A stretch of DNA of 64,000 bases from Marsupella aquatica (Eukaryota; Marchantiophyta): positions 17,732,001 through 17,796,000 of the forward strand of contig OZ316893.1 in the NCBI GenBank assembly GCA_973895155.1, in the 5' to 3' direction. A program made the translations under genes and the position numbers. Positions 52,389 to 63,700 of this stretch are shown here, piece after piece (position 1 is the stretch's first letter; every line of letters starts with the position of its first letter). Under the pieces are notes generated by a model. It did not search any database, was not told the DNA's origin, and was given only the letters and a program-made list of their open reading frames with translations.

Positions 52389-53499
52389 ATAGGCGTACGG
52401 ACGTGGGTGTACGGCCTCCAGATTTCCAACATTTTAGTGGGGGGTCACTCATGGGCTTGTTGGGATGAGCTCGCGGAGCTGATTCCAACAAGAGGCGGCG
52501 CTCCTCAAACGGAGCCAGGATGAGCAAGTTATGGCCTGGAGAACTTATGTTTTTGCGGTACGGAAACGGCCATAACTCAGGCGTCTGAAGTCCGTTGAGG
52601 GAGCGACTTAGTGATTCGGAAGCAGGAAAAGAAGAGCTATCCAGGGGTGAGCTCAGGTGTGCACTTGGAAGGGCACCTAGTTTCGGCCATTTTGGGGTGC
52701 CTCTCACTTTCAGGGTTCACGTGTACTGTTGGGGCGCCGTCGAAGGCACCGTCGGCCCCCTTGTTTTGGGTTTAGGGTTTTAGCAGCATGTGTGTGCCGC
52801 ATGCTCCTCTTCAGTTTAAGGATTTCTCTTAGTGCAAGGTTTTAGCGGCGCCGCTAGGGTAGCCGCCACCGTTGTGACCCTGTGAGGGGTGCTTTGGTGT
52901 GATTTTTCAGTATTTAGGGGGATAGCCCCGAAGTAGTTAGGGGGACTCAGTGTGAAGTTAGCAAGGAGGGATAGAGTGGAGCCTGAGGAGTTTGAAAGCG
53001 TGTTCAGAGTAGTGAGGGGGAGCCATACTCATTGTCCGGAGAGGCAGGAGTTGAGTAGACGGCAGGAGGCCGGGTTACTCATGCAATGTGTATCGTTTTT
53101 CCCAAGAGATATGGATCTGTACATTTGACTTGATGGGCTTTTGTTGTGTGTTCCTTCTCCCTTTTTCGCTTTCCGAATTGTGTTCTCCCGTTCTATGATT
53201 TGAAGAAACTTGCTTGGTTTGAGTCGGCCTTGTGAGTAGGGGTGGTGACAGCACTCTTTGGGTGACTCCGAGTGAAGGTGTAGTGGGGTAGTCGGCAGGA
53301 CTTGATCAAAAGCTGTGGGGTGAGGGTAGTCGGTAGACTTGATCAAAACCTACATTTCCGGGAGCGGAAACCAAAATACTCATCCTGGTGTGAAAAGAAT
53401 CCAAATAGCGTCCCTCCACGACCCCGTAATACGATACCAACGGTTTAAGCGAAGAAAAGTGCGGTTTGCACGTATTAACCGTTGGAGAGGCAAGTGACA

Positions 53500-53504
53500 C
53501 GATC
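53500..53504. other. Target-site duplication of solo LTR (right), CGATC
   Basis: CGATC directly after CAAGTGACA, matching 49421-49425. Confidence 0.95.
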
Positions 53505-55560
53505 GTAGAATCCAGAGCGTACATATAACTATAACTGTACCACAAAGAAGGTACCTATTTGCTAGTGGCCGCCAAGAAGGTACAGATTTTGCACATCAAC
53601 AAGGTACAGATTTTCCAGCAGCCGCCAAGAAGGTACATGCAAACTTTGGGGATCTAGTACATTCTCCAAGATTCCGTCCGGCCTTGCCTAAACTTCTTCT
53701 GTTGTGCGGCTTATAATCCCCTCTGAAAAAATTCCTGATTTGAAGGATGAACAAATTTTTGGCCTACTTCCTACTTGGCGAGGGTCTCTGACATGCGCAC
53801 TATCTGGCTCTGTCGACAAGTCTATTTGTCCCATCGGGCGGTCTTTTCTACAACATAATTCATATTTTGGCGAGCCTCTACGTGGTGGATTAAGGACTTC
53901 CTTGGTCATCAAGTGTCATTTACTTTTCATCCCAAGTCATTCTCGGCGGGGGTCTCCGAGATTCTAAGATGGATTCTCATAGACTTTAATTAACCTAGAA
54001 TCCTACTCGGCGAGGGTCTCTAACATGCGGTCGTGCTATCTGGCGAGCCTCTCTGTGGTGGATTAGGGACACCTAACACTTCCTCACTCAAAGTGTCATT
54101 TAGTTTCCACCCTAAATTATTCTTGGTGGGGGTCTTCGGGATGGACTCGGGTCATTTGGGGCAACAGTATTTGTACTTGGCAAGTGTATCCAAGTTGGTT
54201 TTGGTTCTCTTGTTGCCCTCGGTCCATTTTTACCCATGGTTTCCTAGTCATGGTTTTGTTACCTTTTGACCTTTAATCGTACTTGGCGAGCCTCTCTAAG
54301 ATGGATTTGGGCCTCATCGAGGATGGTAGATCTGTACGGACAGTGATCCGTACGGCATTTGATTGTAAAAACTTTAAAAAGTACTGTATGGTCAGGCTTT
54401 GCATGCACTTTTGGGTTCATCCTTGTATTTTGGCGAGGGTCTCTGACATTGAATGTGGGATAGAACCAAATTGGGTTCTTCCTTCAAAACGGAATACCCT
54501 TAATTTCATCTGAGAAAGGGTCTTTGAGAGACACTGTGTATGTTGTAGCTAACCCTTTAAAACTATTAAGAGGGTAGACAAGTTGTGTTGTCTGGCCAAA
54601 CTATGCCCACGACTCCATCTCAAAGAGGGTCCTCGAGAGGCTGGGTCTCATCTGGAAACCTTTTTGACCCAAGCGGCGGTCTGGGAGAACTGATGTCTGG
54701 CCACTTGGGGCACACGGCTCCATCTCGAAGAGGGTCTCCGAGCAACTGGGTTGCAATCTTGCTTCCCTTTCCACCCAAGATGCGATTAACAATTTTTGTC
54801 GTCTGGTTGCTTGGGCCACACCACTCCATCTCAGAGAGGGTCTTTGACATTGGATGTGGGATAGAATCAATTTGGGTCCTTCCTTTGAAATGGAATACCC
54901 TTAATTTCATCTCAGAGAGGGTCTTTGAGAGACACCGTGTATGTTGTAGCTAACTCTTTGAAATTGTTAAGAGGGTCAACAAGTTGTGTCCTTTGGCCAA
55001 AGTACCCCCACGACTCCATCTCAGAGAGGGTCTCCGAGAGGCTAGGTCTCATCTGGCAACCTTTTTGACCAAAGAGGCAGTCTGGGAGAACTGATGTCTG
55101 GCCACTTGGGGCACACGGCTCCATCTCAGAGACGGTCTCCAAGAGGCTAGGTTGTGATCTCACGTACAAGGCGTACTTTTCTACCATGGAGTTCACTACG
55201 GTGTGGGACTTTTTTCTACTTCTCATATTTTACCATAAACCCTTAACCCTAAACTCCTCTTTACTAAAACAAAACCCTAAACATAATTGGCCGCCTTTAT
55301 TCAAGTGTCCTCCAGGAAACTCTCCTCCCTCCTCCAACAAACCCTCCTTCTCTTAACCCCAATTTCCTCTTTTAGTTAAGCCACCCAAATGATGACAAGT
55401 CTCAGTACGGCCCAGACTCCATTGTTGGCAATGGTCTCCAAGAATGGTATAATTGTGGGCAACAATTTCCTCTTTGAGTTGAGGCACCAAGATGTTGACA
55501 CATCTCAGTAGGCCTTGGAATGAAATGACGGCAAGGGTCTCCTAGATTCAGACTCGTTTT
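53505..55560 (+). repeat. Right part of the GGGTCTC-motif terrain
   Basis: GGCGAGGGTCTCTGACAT-like motifs near 53775, 53945, 54010, 54430, 54725, 54838, 55020, 55130 and 55528. A ~325-bp block (54430-54755) recurs at 54838-55155, including the GTATGTTGTAGCTAAC unit shared with 6361-6690. Near 53545-53640 AAGAAGGTAC(A) recurs four times. No gene seen. Confidence 0.6.
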
Positions 55561-56312
55561 GAGCTGTTGACCAAAGTCCCTAATTGTACCCTAAATGTAC
55601 CCTAAACTTTCCCGTACTAGTGGTCAGTACTCAAGTTAGCATTGCGTACTTTCTTGTTTGGGCCGTTAACAACATGTACGTATCCAAGTATAGTTAGGAT
55701 CTCCCGTATCCATTGCGTACTTTAGTGTTGTGCAGTACGTGCGGTACGTTATTCCTTGAGGTGGATGTTGTTCCTTCCTCGTCACTCTTCCATGGTGTGA
55801 CATTAGGTTTGGCACTTATCTCAATCACTAATTCTTGGACCTCCTCACTCGTCTACGCTCTGATCCCGGGTCTGATCCGTGCTCTTCCTCAATCTTTGCA
55901 TATTGGTCTGCGCAATCTCTCACTTCTCCCGTGCTATTCCTACTCTTTTTCAGTCATCCCACTCACAATAAACTCTCGTGTGCAACCCTATTATTGTGTC
56001 TATTGGATTCTGTTGGTGTTTTGAGGCAGTGAGCTAGTGGTAGCTTCTCCATGAGCGTTTGCAACAATGATTTTTTGTGAGCATTTGCGTTGGTGATTCT
56101 CTCAAGTTTTTCTCTTGGCTCCCCCTTTTTCTTGATATGTCAAATCAATTTGTACATGAATTGAATGTGTGAAAGGCTGGACCCCGCGTATCCTTGAAAA
56201 CTGGCTCTCTCGGCGGGGCTCGCTGATATCTCCTCAGGTATATAGGTCAAGCTTACCTTAGAGCTATTGCCGAGTAATAACTCTTTCATTTCTCATGTAA
56301 TCTTAGGTCAAA
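55560..56312 (+). other. Leader region of the 56.3-60.4 kb gene
   Basis: No protein-coding signal I trust. It contains GTACTAGTGGTCAGTAC and repeated GCGTACTTT motifs, then pyrimidine-rich sequence up to the ATG at 56313. Probably promoter and 5' untranslated sequence. Confidence 0.3.
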
Positions 56313-58503
56313 ATGCCAAAGAGGAAAGACACGACTGGAGCTGGACCTGCCAACAGCCAAACTTCTTAGCGGAGTAAGAAAGCACAATCCAAGTCTCCTT
56401 CGCCAGCATGTCTCAATTGACATGCTCACAGGGTGGTCCCCTTATGGAGTCAGTCGACTCCAGGAGGAAGTTTGAGCCAAAGTAGATATCATTTGAGCCT
56501 ATTGGAGTGGCGAAATTGGCTGATATTGCTGAGAAGGGAGCTTGGGAGTTGATTGTCTCCAAGTATGAGACAAAGTTTAGTAAGGATCCACCTAGGATCC
56601 CCTTGTGCCGGCTCATGCCAATGGAGGCAGTCAAGAATCTTCAGGATGAGTCTGTTGCAAAATTAAAGAAAGGATTCAAAGAGAGCGGCTATGTTGTAAA
56701 GCTCAGCGAGTTCCACATCACGTATTGAGTTCAATGAAACCAAGGAAACGCAGACAATGATAGACTTCAAGCCATTTTGGGACCCTCTATGGACAAAGCT
56801 CAGTGAACAATTTGAGCAAGAGTGTGATGCATCAGAGGAGTTCAAAGTCCTTAAGGACAAGATGTTTTGGGTTTTGATGGAAACCACAGATACACAGCCT
56901 GGTCCGCAATTGCTTCTGAGTATCCGGATCAATTGCAATACCATCCATGCGTCAGACTCTCTCTTTTGAATGTTGGGAAAGATGGATTCAAGAAGGTTGA
57001 GCAAGCAATGCACGCTCTAAACTTTTAAGTACTCTCATTTGCGTCTTTTTGCAAAATGTGATTACCCATTTGTGTAAACCTTGTGTGCCATCTTGGAGAG
57101 CCTCTCTAATATTGCCGTTATGAAAAGGCTCTTCAATGCTAGACCTAAGAGTATTGTTTGTCATTTCCAGGATAAGTGCGACTATCGTGAAGACGTCTTG
57201 GTTTAATGACGCTGATCAAGTTGCAAAGCTATTGAACACTCCATTGGAGGAATACAGTTTGCTTATGTCAAAGGAGACAATGGAGGCTTTCATGAAGGCC
57301 CAAAATTGAGGACATGCTAGGAAGACTTGGTACTCAAAGAATATGACCAAAGAAGCCGTTGTGTACATCATGTCTTGGTCAAACATTGAAGTGGGACGAA
57401 TCAATATCTCCAAGGAGATGGCACAATATGCAGCTCGTGGGCACCCATGGAGTGTGAAGAGAACTGAGGAGGAGACAGAGGCAATGATTATTGTTGCATG
57501 CAAGGCTTGGGACAACAAGTTCCCCAAGCTTGCAGCCTACGTGAATCCGGCCAATGGAGAGCAATTCATGCCGGTATGTCGGCAGCTATATCACAAGTTG
57601 TCAAAGGACGCCAAGCAAGCAGGGTGTGATGAATGTACAGGTTGGCTTGGACAGGGTCCGCTTGTTTGCTGGAGCTTGGGTAACTGCAGAGTGCAGAGTA
57701 AAGCTATTGAAAGCTCATTTTGGAACAGAGGAAGAGAAGAGTATGTATCACCATCCACGTAGCAAGGGTATGCAGCAATTAGATCCTGGTTGGCAGTCTG
57801 GTCAATGTGGTGTTACATTGACCACGTTGGTTGTGTGATTTTGTCCAATTTTGCTGCAAAGGCCTACCAAAGATATATGTACCGTGAGTTTTCCAGGATA
57901 GAGGAGGAATTTGCAGAGCTCTACAAAAGGCTTTATTGAGCTTATGTGCAAGAGAAATCATTGAAACTAGGCGGGGAAATTTGGATTGATGGAAAGGCCA
58001 CGGTCTTGTTAAAAGAAATGTGGAAAAAGCAAACAAAGAGGTGTGTGATAAGATTTATGATCCATCAGGAGAACATGAACGCATTGATCTGTATTGAAAG
58101 AGCTGCCATGGGCACTCACATCTTGGATGGAGCCAAAAGGGAGCCTTAGCATGTATGTGATGGCCAGATTCCTAATGGCAGAGTAGTCAAAACTCCCTAT
58201 GGTATATGGAGTACCGTGACTGGAATACTTTTATCGATGACACTGAGAAGGAGTGTGCAATGAAGCTGAAGGCCCGGCTGAAGGACCAACAGGAGCCTAC
58301 AAATTACTATGATATATCCAGGCTACGACAATTGTTGGACTCTATGCCCCAGGCAATAGCGCTGGAGGCCATAATCCCAATGGACCCAGCCTATGATGGG
58401 AAAAAGGCCCAAAAGGAAGGAGGCGACAAGAAGGTCGACAAGGAACAATCCACCAAGGCCAAACTGTCAGATTCTATAAGCACTCCAACAAAGACCCCAT
58501 CAG
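56313..58503 (+). pseudogene. Unrecognised multi-exon TE-type gene, 5' part
   Basis: Coding-like pieces on the plus strand: MPKRKDTTGAGP at 56313; EPIGVAKLADIAEKG..LCRLMPMEAVKNLQ (56490-56727); IDFKPFWDPLWTKLSEQF and SEYPDQLQYHPCVRLSLLNVGKDGFKK (56760-57027); TSWFNDADQVAKLLNTP..EEYSLLMSKE and YYKLSKD-like continuation (57171-57740); YREFSRIEEEFAELYKRL (57880-57937); then a charged linker to a probable donor CAG|GTATTA at 58504. Stops (TAG at 56367 and 56488) again fit CAG-to-TAG. Frameshifts occur near 57650 and 57760. Probable introns contain GGCGAG-type repeats, so the gene belongs to the repeat terrain. I do not recognise the family. Confidence 0.45.
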
Positions 58504-58827
58504 GTATTACTCAATTCCTTTTGCATTAGGTGGTGGCTTGCATTGGAAATAACCTTGGTTGGGGTCGTTGACATAACACTTAAAGGAATGAGGGTTTCAT
58601 CTCGGTGAGGGTGGATGACATAGAACGTCTTTGAAATCCAGACCCCTCCACATGTCGGCAAGGCTCGCCGAGATTAAGTGTCCAGTCCAGTCCAGATGTT
58701 GGCGAGGCTCGCCGAGATGAAGCATTAGTTGAGTAATAAGTTGCTTGCATATAATGAACCCGATCTTGGCAAGGCTTGCTAAGATGCAGTTGCCATGATG
58801 AAACTCATCAATTTGCATCATATGCAG

Positions 58828-60387
58828 GTTCTGTAGAGATCCAAACGGAACTTGGTTCTATCAAGAGCAAGGGTGTAGAGCCGGCTACAAAGGCAGCAGT
58901 TGAGGAAGGTCCAGGGGTTGAGCAGGGTCCAAGGCACAAGGGTACACAACCAATAGTCAAGCTAGGTCTAGACAAGGCTCCACTGCTAGAATTTGACTTG
59001 CCTCCGCATGAGGCTCCTAAAGTACAAGATGAATTGGCTGACGAGCAGCAAGGTGAGGATGATTTGGGTGAGCGAGAGGAAGAGGAAGATGAAGGGCGCT
59101 TGTCTGATATCTCTCCTACGCCTTACCGGCCACCATTACTATCACGGAAAAAGGAAAAGGCCATAAAAAGAAAGCAAACTAGGCGACCCAAAGCTCCCAA
59201 CGGGTGTCCAAGCAAAGCACGTGACAAGGAATTTCCTCCTCTTCCTTCCCCCATTGTATCGCCTCCCTTGCCCGGCACTGGAGAGGTTCCGCCCACAACC
59301 ATCCAACCTGACCCCACATTGGAAAATGAGGAGGATCAAGAGGCATGTGCAGAAGAGGATAATATAGAGGTGGAAGGAGTAAGGCATTCTTACGCCGATA
59401 CCTTGTCTTCCCAAAGTAGACATATGTATTTTAGGTGGTCTCCAAATCTGCTTACAACTTTTTTTGATGCGGCTAAAGAAGGTACCAAACCCCCTGTAGT
59501 TAGTCAATTGATCTCATGGTGCAAAAAGCTATTGCGGGAAGGTTTGCATCAAAATGCCTGGAGAAAAGGGGGGAAATGAGTCAAGACTGGTGCAAATTTA
59601 ATTCTGATACATATGGGAACAGAAAGTCAGTCCACCCCATTGTGGAATTTGTTCCGGGAGGATGATTTGAATCGGGTTCAGGAGTTTGCTCAAGATGTCC
59701 ATGATTGCAAGGGACTATTTGCCATTGTGCATAGTGGTTCGCTTTGGCACTTGACTTGCATTTATGATGCATTAGTTTACAAGAATACCAACTGGGGGTT
59801 GAGAGAAAGCTTCTTTATCTGGAATGACACACCCACCTATGATGGTAGGACTAGGAAGCGAGTAAGTCCCATCAATTACCTACTTCTTCCAATGACTAAG
59901 GAAGTCTAACCTCTGAATGTGTTTGGCCGATCCAGAGTGAATATCTCAAGCTAGACCTATGGGGGTTTAAGTTTGTTGTAGAGCTCATGCCCAAAGGATG
60001 ATGTGGAGCCAATTAGTGCAGAGCTCGATATGAAGAGCAAGAATGGGCTAACAAACTATACAACCAAGAAGAATCAGGTTAACAATCCTTTTGCGAGCAT
60101 ATTTTTGCCAGCAATGCTCCAATGTATCATTGAATATACAACACAGCTAGGGGCAACTATCCTCACTTTCAATGCACAGTTAGGGGCAATATTCAAGGCG
60201 GGTGAGAACTACGGGCGGATGGTGTTTGGGACTAAATCCTATCCACACTTTGGAACTTGTGCACAAGACCAACTAGCAGAACTGGTTGGAGTGCTCTCCC
60301 CGGAGGAGGAAGAGGTATTGGTGGTCCATTCAAAAACCAATCCAGAAAAGTGCAAGAAGAAAAAGCTAGCATTACTCCCAACAACAT
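58828..60387 (+). pseudogene. 3' part of the same gene; possible methylase-like domain
   Basis: Starts after a good acceptor (CATATGCAG, 58819-58827). 58828-59579 encodes an acidic, proline- and lysine-rich linker (SRKKEKAIKRKQTRRPK). After a TGA, 59590-59907 reads ANLILIHMGTES..LWNLFREDDLNRVQEF, VHSGSLWHLTCIYDAL, SFFIWNDTP..RKRVSPINYLLL. After further stops, 60060-60387 gives NPFASIFLPAMLQCIIEYT, ATILTFNAQLGAIFKAGEN and GRMVFGTKSYPHF. The order (hydrophobic strand, FIW, then a Rossmann-like F-N-x-x-x-G strand) loosely recalls amino-type DNA methyltransferases. The DPPY position reads IHMGT and the FxGxG motif is not canonical. Exon end at GTAAGT (60388). Identity is tentative and the copy is broken. 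Confidence 0.35.
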
Positions 60388-60489
60388 GTAAGTTTTCTGG
60401 CGTTTGACGTTGTTCATTTCATATTTGCTTGCTCATCGCAATGGTTGACAATAGAGAAATACAAGTAAGTAGCCTGGTCGAGATGTATG

Positions 60490-60665
60490 CATGTCGGCTG
60501 ACCTTGCTGACAATCATAGCGTCTGGCCTCCTCTACAAGCGAGGGCAAGTCCTAACTTGAGATGCATGTTGGCGGACCTCGCCAACATGCAAAGTGTCTG
60601 GCCTCCTCTACAAGCGAGGGCAAGTCGGGCAAGTCCTAACTTGAGATGCATGGTGGCAGACCCGG
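60490..60665 (+). repeat. Direct duplication downstream of the gene
   Basis: GTCTGGCCTCCTCTACAAGCG and CCTAACTTGAGATGCATG.TGGC occur at about 60520-60580 and again at 60595-60660, with GGCGGACCTCGCCAACATG between them. End of the repeat terrain that I can follow. Confidence 0.6.
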
Positions 60666-61385
60666 GTATAGCAACGGAGACAGGAAACAAGCTAACCGGA
60701 AATTTGTTTCCTGTTTCAAATATGCTGTTACCAGGAAAAAACTGCTTGTACCATGGGGAGAAAACATAGTATCAAGAGTTTCTTAATTTTTAATAAGTGT
60801 AGAATTGTAAATTTTGGAAGTTGTCCATTGCGGTTATGGAGGATACATTGTCATGAATTGTTGAGTTGTAAACAAACATTCCAAGAAGTTGGCCTCAGAC
60901 AATGGTTGAATATGAAATAATTCTGCTAATGTATCATTTATTTGCAATGTTCTTCAACGTCAAACTTGAACCACATAATAATTGAACCTCATATCCCACA
61001 ACAAAGAAGGGGTGCATACATAAAAATGTCAAGGAATGCGCACAAACATGGTAGGTCCCACCACAATTTGGAACAAAATAAATGAAAATAACACAATATG
61101 AACCCAAAAAAATAATTTATTGTATTATATGGTCCAAAAGAAAAGCGAACAATGTCTTGACTAGCACCTGGCGCTAGTTAACCGGTATTTAGGAAACAAA
61201 TAGTTGGCAATGACAAAATCAGGCACAACACAATGAAAACACATGGTGTCTCCAGAAGGACAAAATTATTAGCGCTTGGCGCTAACAAAAATAGAACGCA
61301 ACATGTACATAACACTATACCGTTGACATACGACAAAATCAATATAACCATTTGGACCAATAGGACAATCGAGAGCATCATGACT
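60666..61385. other. AT-rich non-coding stretch
   Basis: No gene. Holds two copies of the CTAGCGCC/GGCGCTAG palindrome family at 61161-61177 and 61270-61284. Confidence 0.5.
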
Positions 61386-61389
61386 CAAA

Positions 61390-63700
61390 CTATAAACCAT
61401 GAGCATTTTGCCTCTCTAATATGAGCCGGACCTCTCCAACAGTGAGAATTGGTTGGCTGGTCAATGTAGATTCCTCAATGTCTAGTTTGAAAACGGTAAG
61501 GAAAATCCAATACAAATGTTTGCAAGGCATATATGGATGTTTTTGAGAATGACGCCGGTTGAAATCCTCACAAGAGCAAGTTGGGAAAATGCAAATCTGA
61601 ACAAAGTAACAATTTGGCGTCCGCATATTTTCGTGCGTTTGCACCTTGAACTGCTTTCCCCATGCATTCCCAATAGAGACATCCCACTTTCCTTAAATGG
61701 ACATCGTCTTTTTTTTTGCAGACTCAATTCTGTTCATGTGACCTTGGGTAAGAGTCGACCAAGGAACCGTATTCCTCCCATTCTGGCTTTGGAGACGAAC
61801 ATTGGGTTCGAGAAGATTGACATTTTCTGGAAAGATATTGACATTGATTCAAAGATCAAAATCCAATAGGGGAATAGGAGTAGATTCATTTCCACAGACT
61901 AGTGAGATTCCGTTCTCAAGAAGATAATGCATCTCGTCTTCCAAAACATGTGCCTTTTAAAATGAGAAGATCATCAGGGAAAGGGGGCAGATTCAATACA
62001 CCATGATGCGGACGGCGCGGCTTCTGTAACATGCATTGTTTGGGCAAAACCAAATCATTTTGGTTATGGGTTCCCCCCTAAACATGAGTTGTCCTTTGAC
62101 AACAATGCCGATAACACCATTTGCTGAGGGAAATCCTACTTTTTCACCCGATTGCGACACTTGTCTCTTTGAGAATTATGGGCAAATGATCCATTGCACT
62201 GAGGACTAGCGCCAAATTTTGAAGTTCAACGTAAGTGCCATGCAGCTGGAGTGACCTCGGTCTCGCGGACATGACACTCTTGTAACGGTTGCTGAAGCAT
62301 AGAGGGAGCACTTTGGAGCTACCTTGTTGACGCGTTCGGTCTCGAGTAGGAGGGGTATTGAAATCGACATCTTCTCCACTACCCAAAATATCACTTCTAG
62401 ACAGATTAACAGCATGAACAACCTGAGGCATGGGGCCAAAAATAGCATCAAACATTGTGTGATTAAGATTCTTCCTTTTCATCGATCTGGTATTTGGCGA
62501 GGTGACAAGGATTTTATCATGCCTATGGGAGTCTTGTGGCGAGATATTCCCAGATGCATGTCCTTTCCTCTTCAAAGATTTGGTGACCACGTCTCCATTG
62601 AGAGGTGCCTGTCTCTCTAAGTCAAACTCGGTAGCGTTGGATAGTAGCATATTCATTGCATCTTCAAACAACTTGGGAGAGCCTGCTTGGTCCGCTGATT
62701 GGAAAGCCAATTCCCAAATTGTTGGACCTTTTCCTCTGTTCAACCCTTTTCGATATGCAGTGTAAGTTGCAACCTGAGAAATAGCTCAATTTTGGTCCAT
62801 TTCACATGCCTCAAAGAGCCCAACCTTTTTTTTCATTACCCACGCTTTCATACTTGCATGAACGGACTCTGATCCTGTACAATTAGGAATCTTAGCACTC
62901 TTGTTCTGCAATTATATAGAATAAAACGCCTATTAGGCAACAAGACAATACTAGCGCCAGGTGCTAGAGTAGTGGAGCCCGTACATAGAAGTAAAAAGTT
63001 GCAATGTAGATTACGGGACGGCTTATTGTGTCCTATTGTGTCACCTAACAATTGGAATAAATAATAGCGCCAGACGCTAGGAATAAAGGATGCTATGGTA
63101 TTGTAATATTTAAAGTTGACACTATCAATACAATCATTCTATAATGATAATATAGCAGCGCTTGGCGCTAGCAATATTTCAAAAACGGAAAGGAAAATAA
63201 AACAACTTACCAAACGAATAAAATTTCTCCATTGCCCCCATCTGACGACCTACCATACTCTGAAGCATCCGGAGCTTCTCGGGGACACAGTTACCGGACT
63301 GCCACCACAAATCAATCTCCCTTGAAAGTCTGTAAGCATTTTGCATCTTATCCCAAAGCCTGCGATGCTCTGCTTGACTCTCTTCTAACACTCCTTCAAC
63401 TGAATGGCGATGGAAGGCTTGGTAGAAATGAAATGCGTCTGTTTGCTCATGCTCTGGGTTGGGATGCCCTCCAAAGAAGACATTTTGGACTGCCAACCAC
63501 CCAGATTGGGCGTTGTCCGCCATGAATCCATGAACGATTGGATTTTCCAACCCATTCTCCTTGGACACCTCAATCATTAGTCTCCAAGCCTTCTCAAAGG
63601 ACTCTGTATCCTCAGCTTTTAGTTCCCAAGTGAATAAAGTACATAAAGCACGATAGTTGTGATCATAAATATGTGCACTAAGAGTAACCCAGTCTGTCAC
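61390..63700 (-). pseudogene. MULE-like transposase gene, copy 2
   Basis: Minus strand. 63700-63211: TDWVTLSAHIYDHNYRALC, EDTESFEKAWRLM, GFMADNAQSGWLAVQNVFF, HFYQAFHRHSVEG, the layout of a MULE-type DDE core (aromatic-rich strand, acidic E-D, then MAD-N-A and an H..QA..RH block). A clean donor GTAAGT at 63210 and acceptor TGCAG at 62906 define a 305-bp intron. The next exon (62905-62144) has KAWVMKKKVGLFEACEMDQN, NRGKGPTIWELAFQSAD and a basic linker. 62130-61870 aligns with copy 1. 61640-61440 is a SWIM finger (CIFPTCSCEDF..PCKHLYWIFLTVF). In-frame stops (for example near 62790) suggest it is degenerate. The 5' end lies beyond the window or near 63720. Confidence 0.5.
62951..63172. repeat. 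Three CTAGCGCC..GGCGCTAG palindromes in one intron
   Basis: CTAGCGCCAGGTGCTAG (62951-62967), TAGCGCCAGACGCTAG (63065-63080) and AGCGCTTGGCGCTAGC (63157-63172). Related sites at 61161, 61270, a half-site at 62206 and a variant at 63809. Consensus CTAGCGCCAAGCGCTAG. Confidence 0.7.

Larger units (their letters stand above)
49426..53499 (+). mobile_element. Solo LTR of the gypsy element, gene intact
   Basis: A 4074-bp sequence nearly identical to the LTRs at 25878-29862 and 36481-40699 but on the plus strand, starting TGTGACGGGT and ending CAAGTGACA. Perfect 5-bp duplications CGATC on both sides show this site received a complete insertion that later lost its interior by LTR-LTR recombination. 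It has four 47-bp units and lacks most of one 64-bp repeat (junction near 49900). The internal 618-codon gene is still open. Confidence 0.96.
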
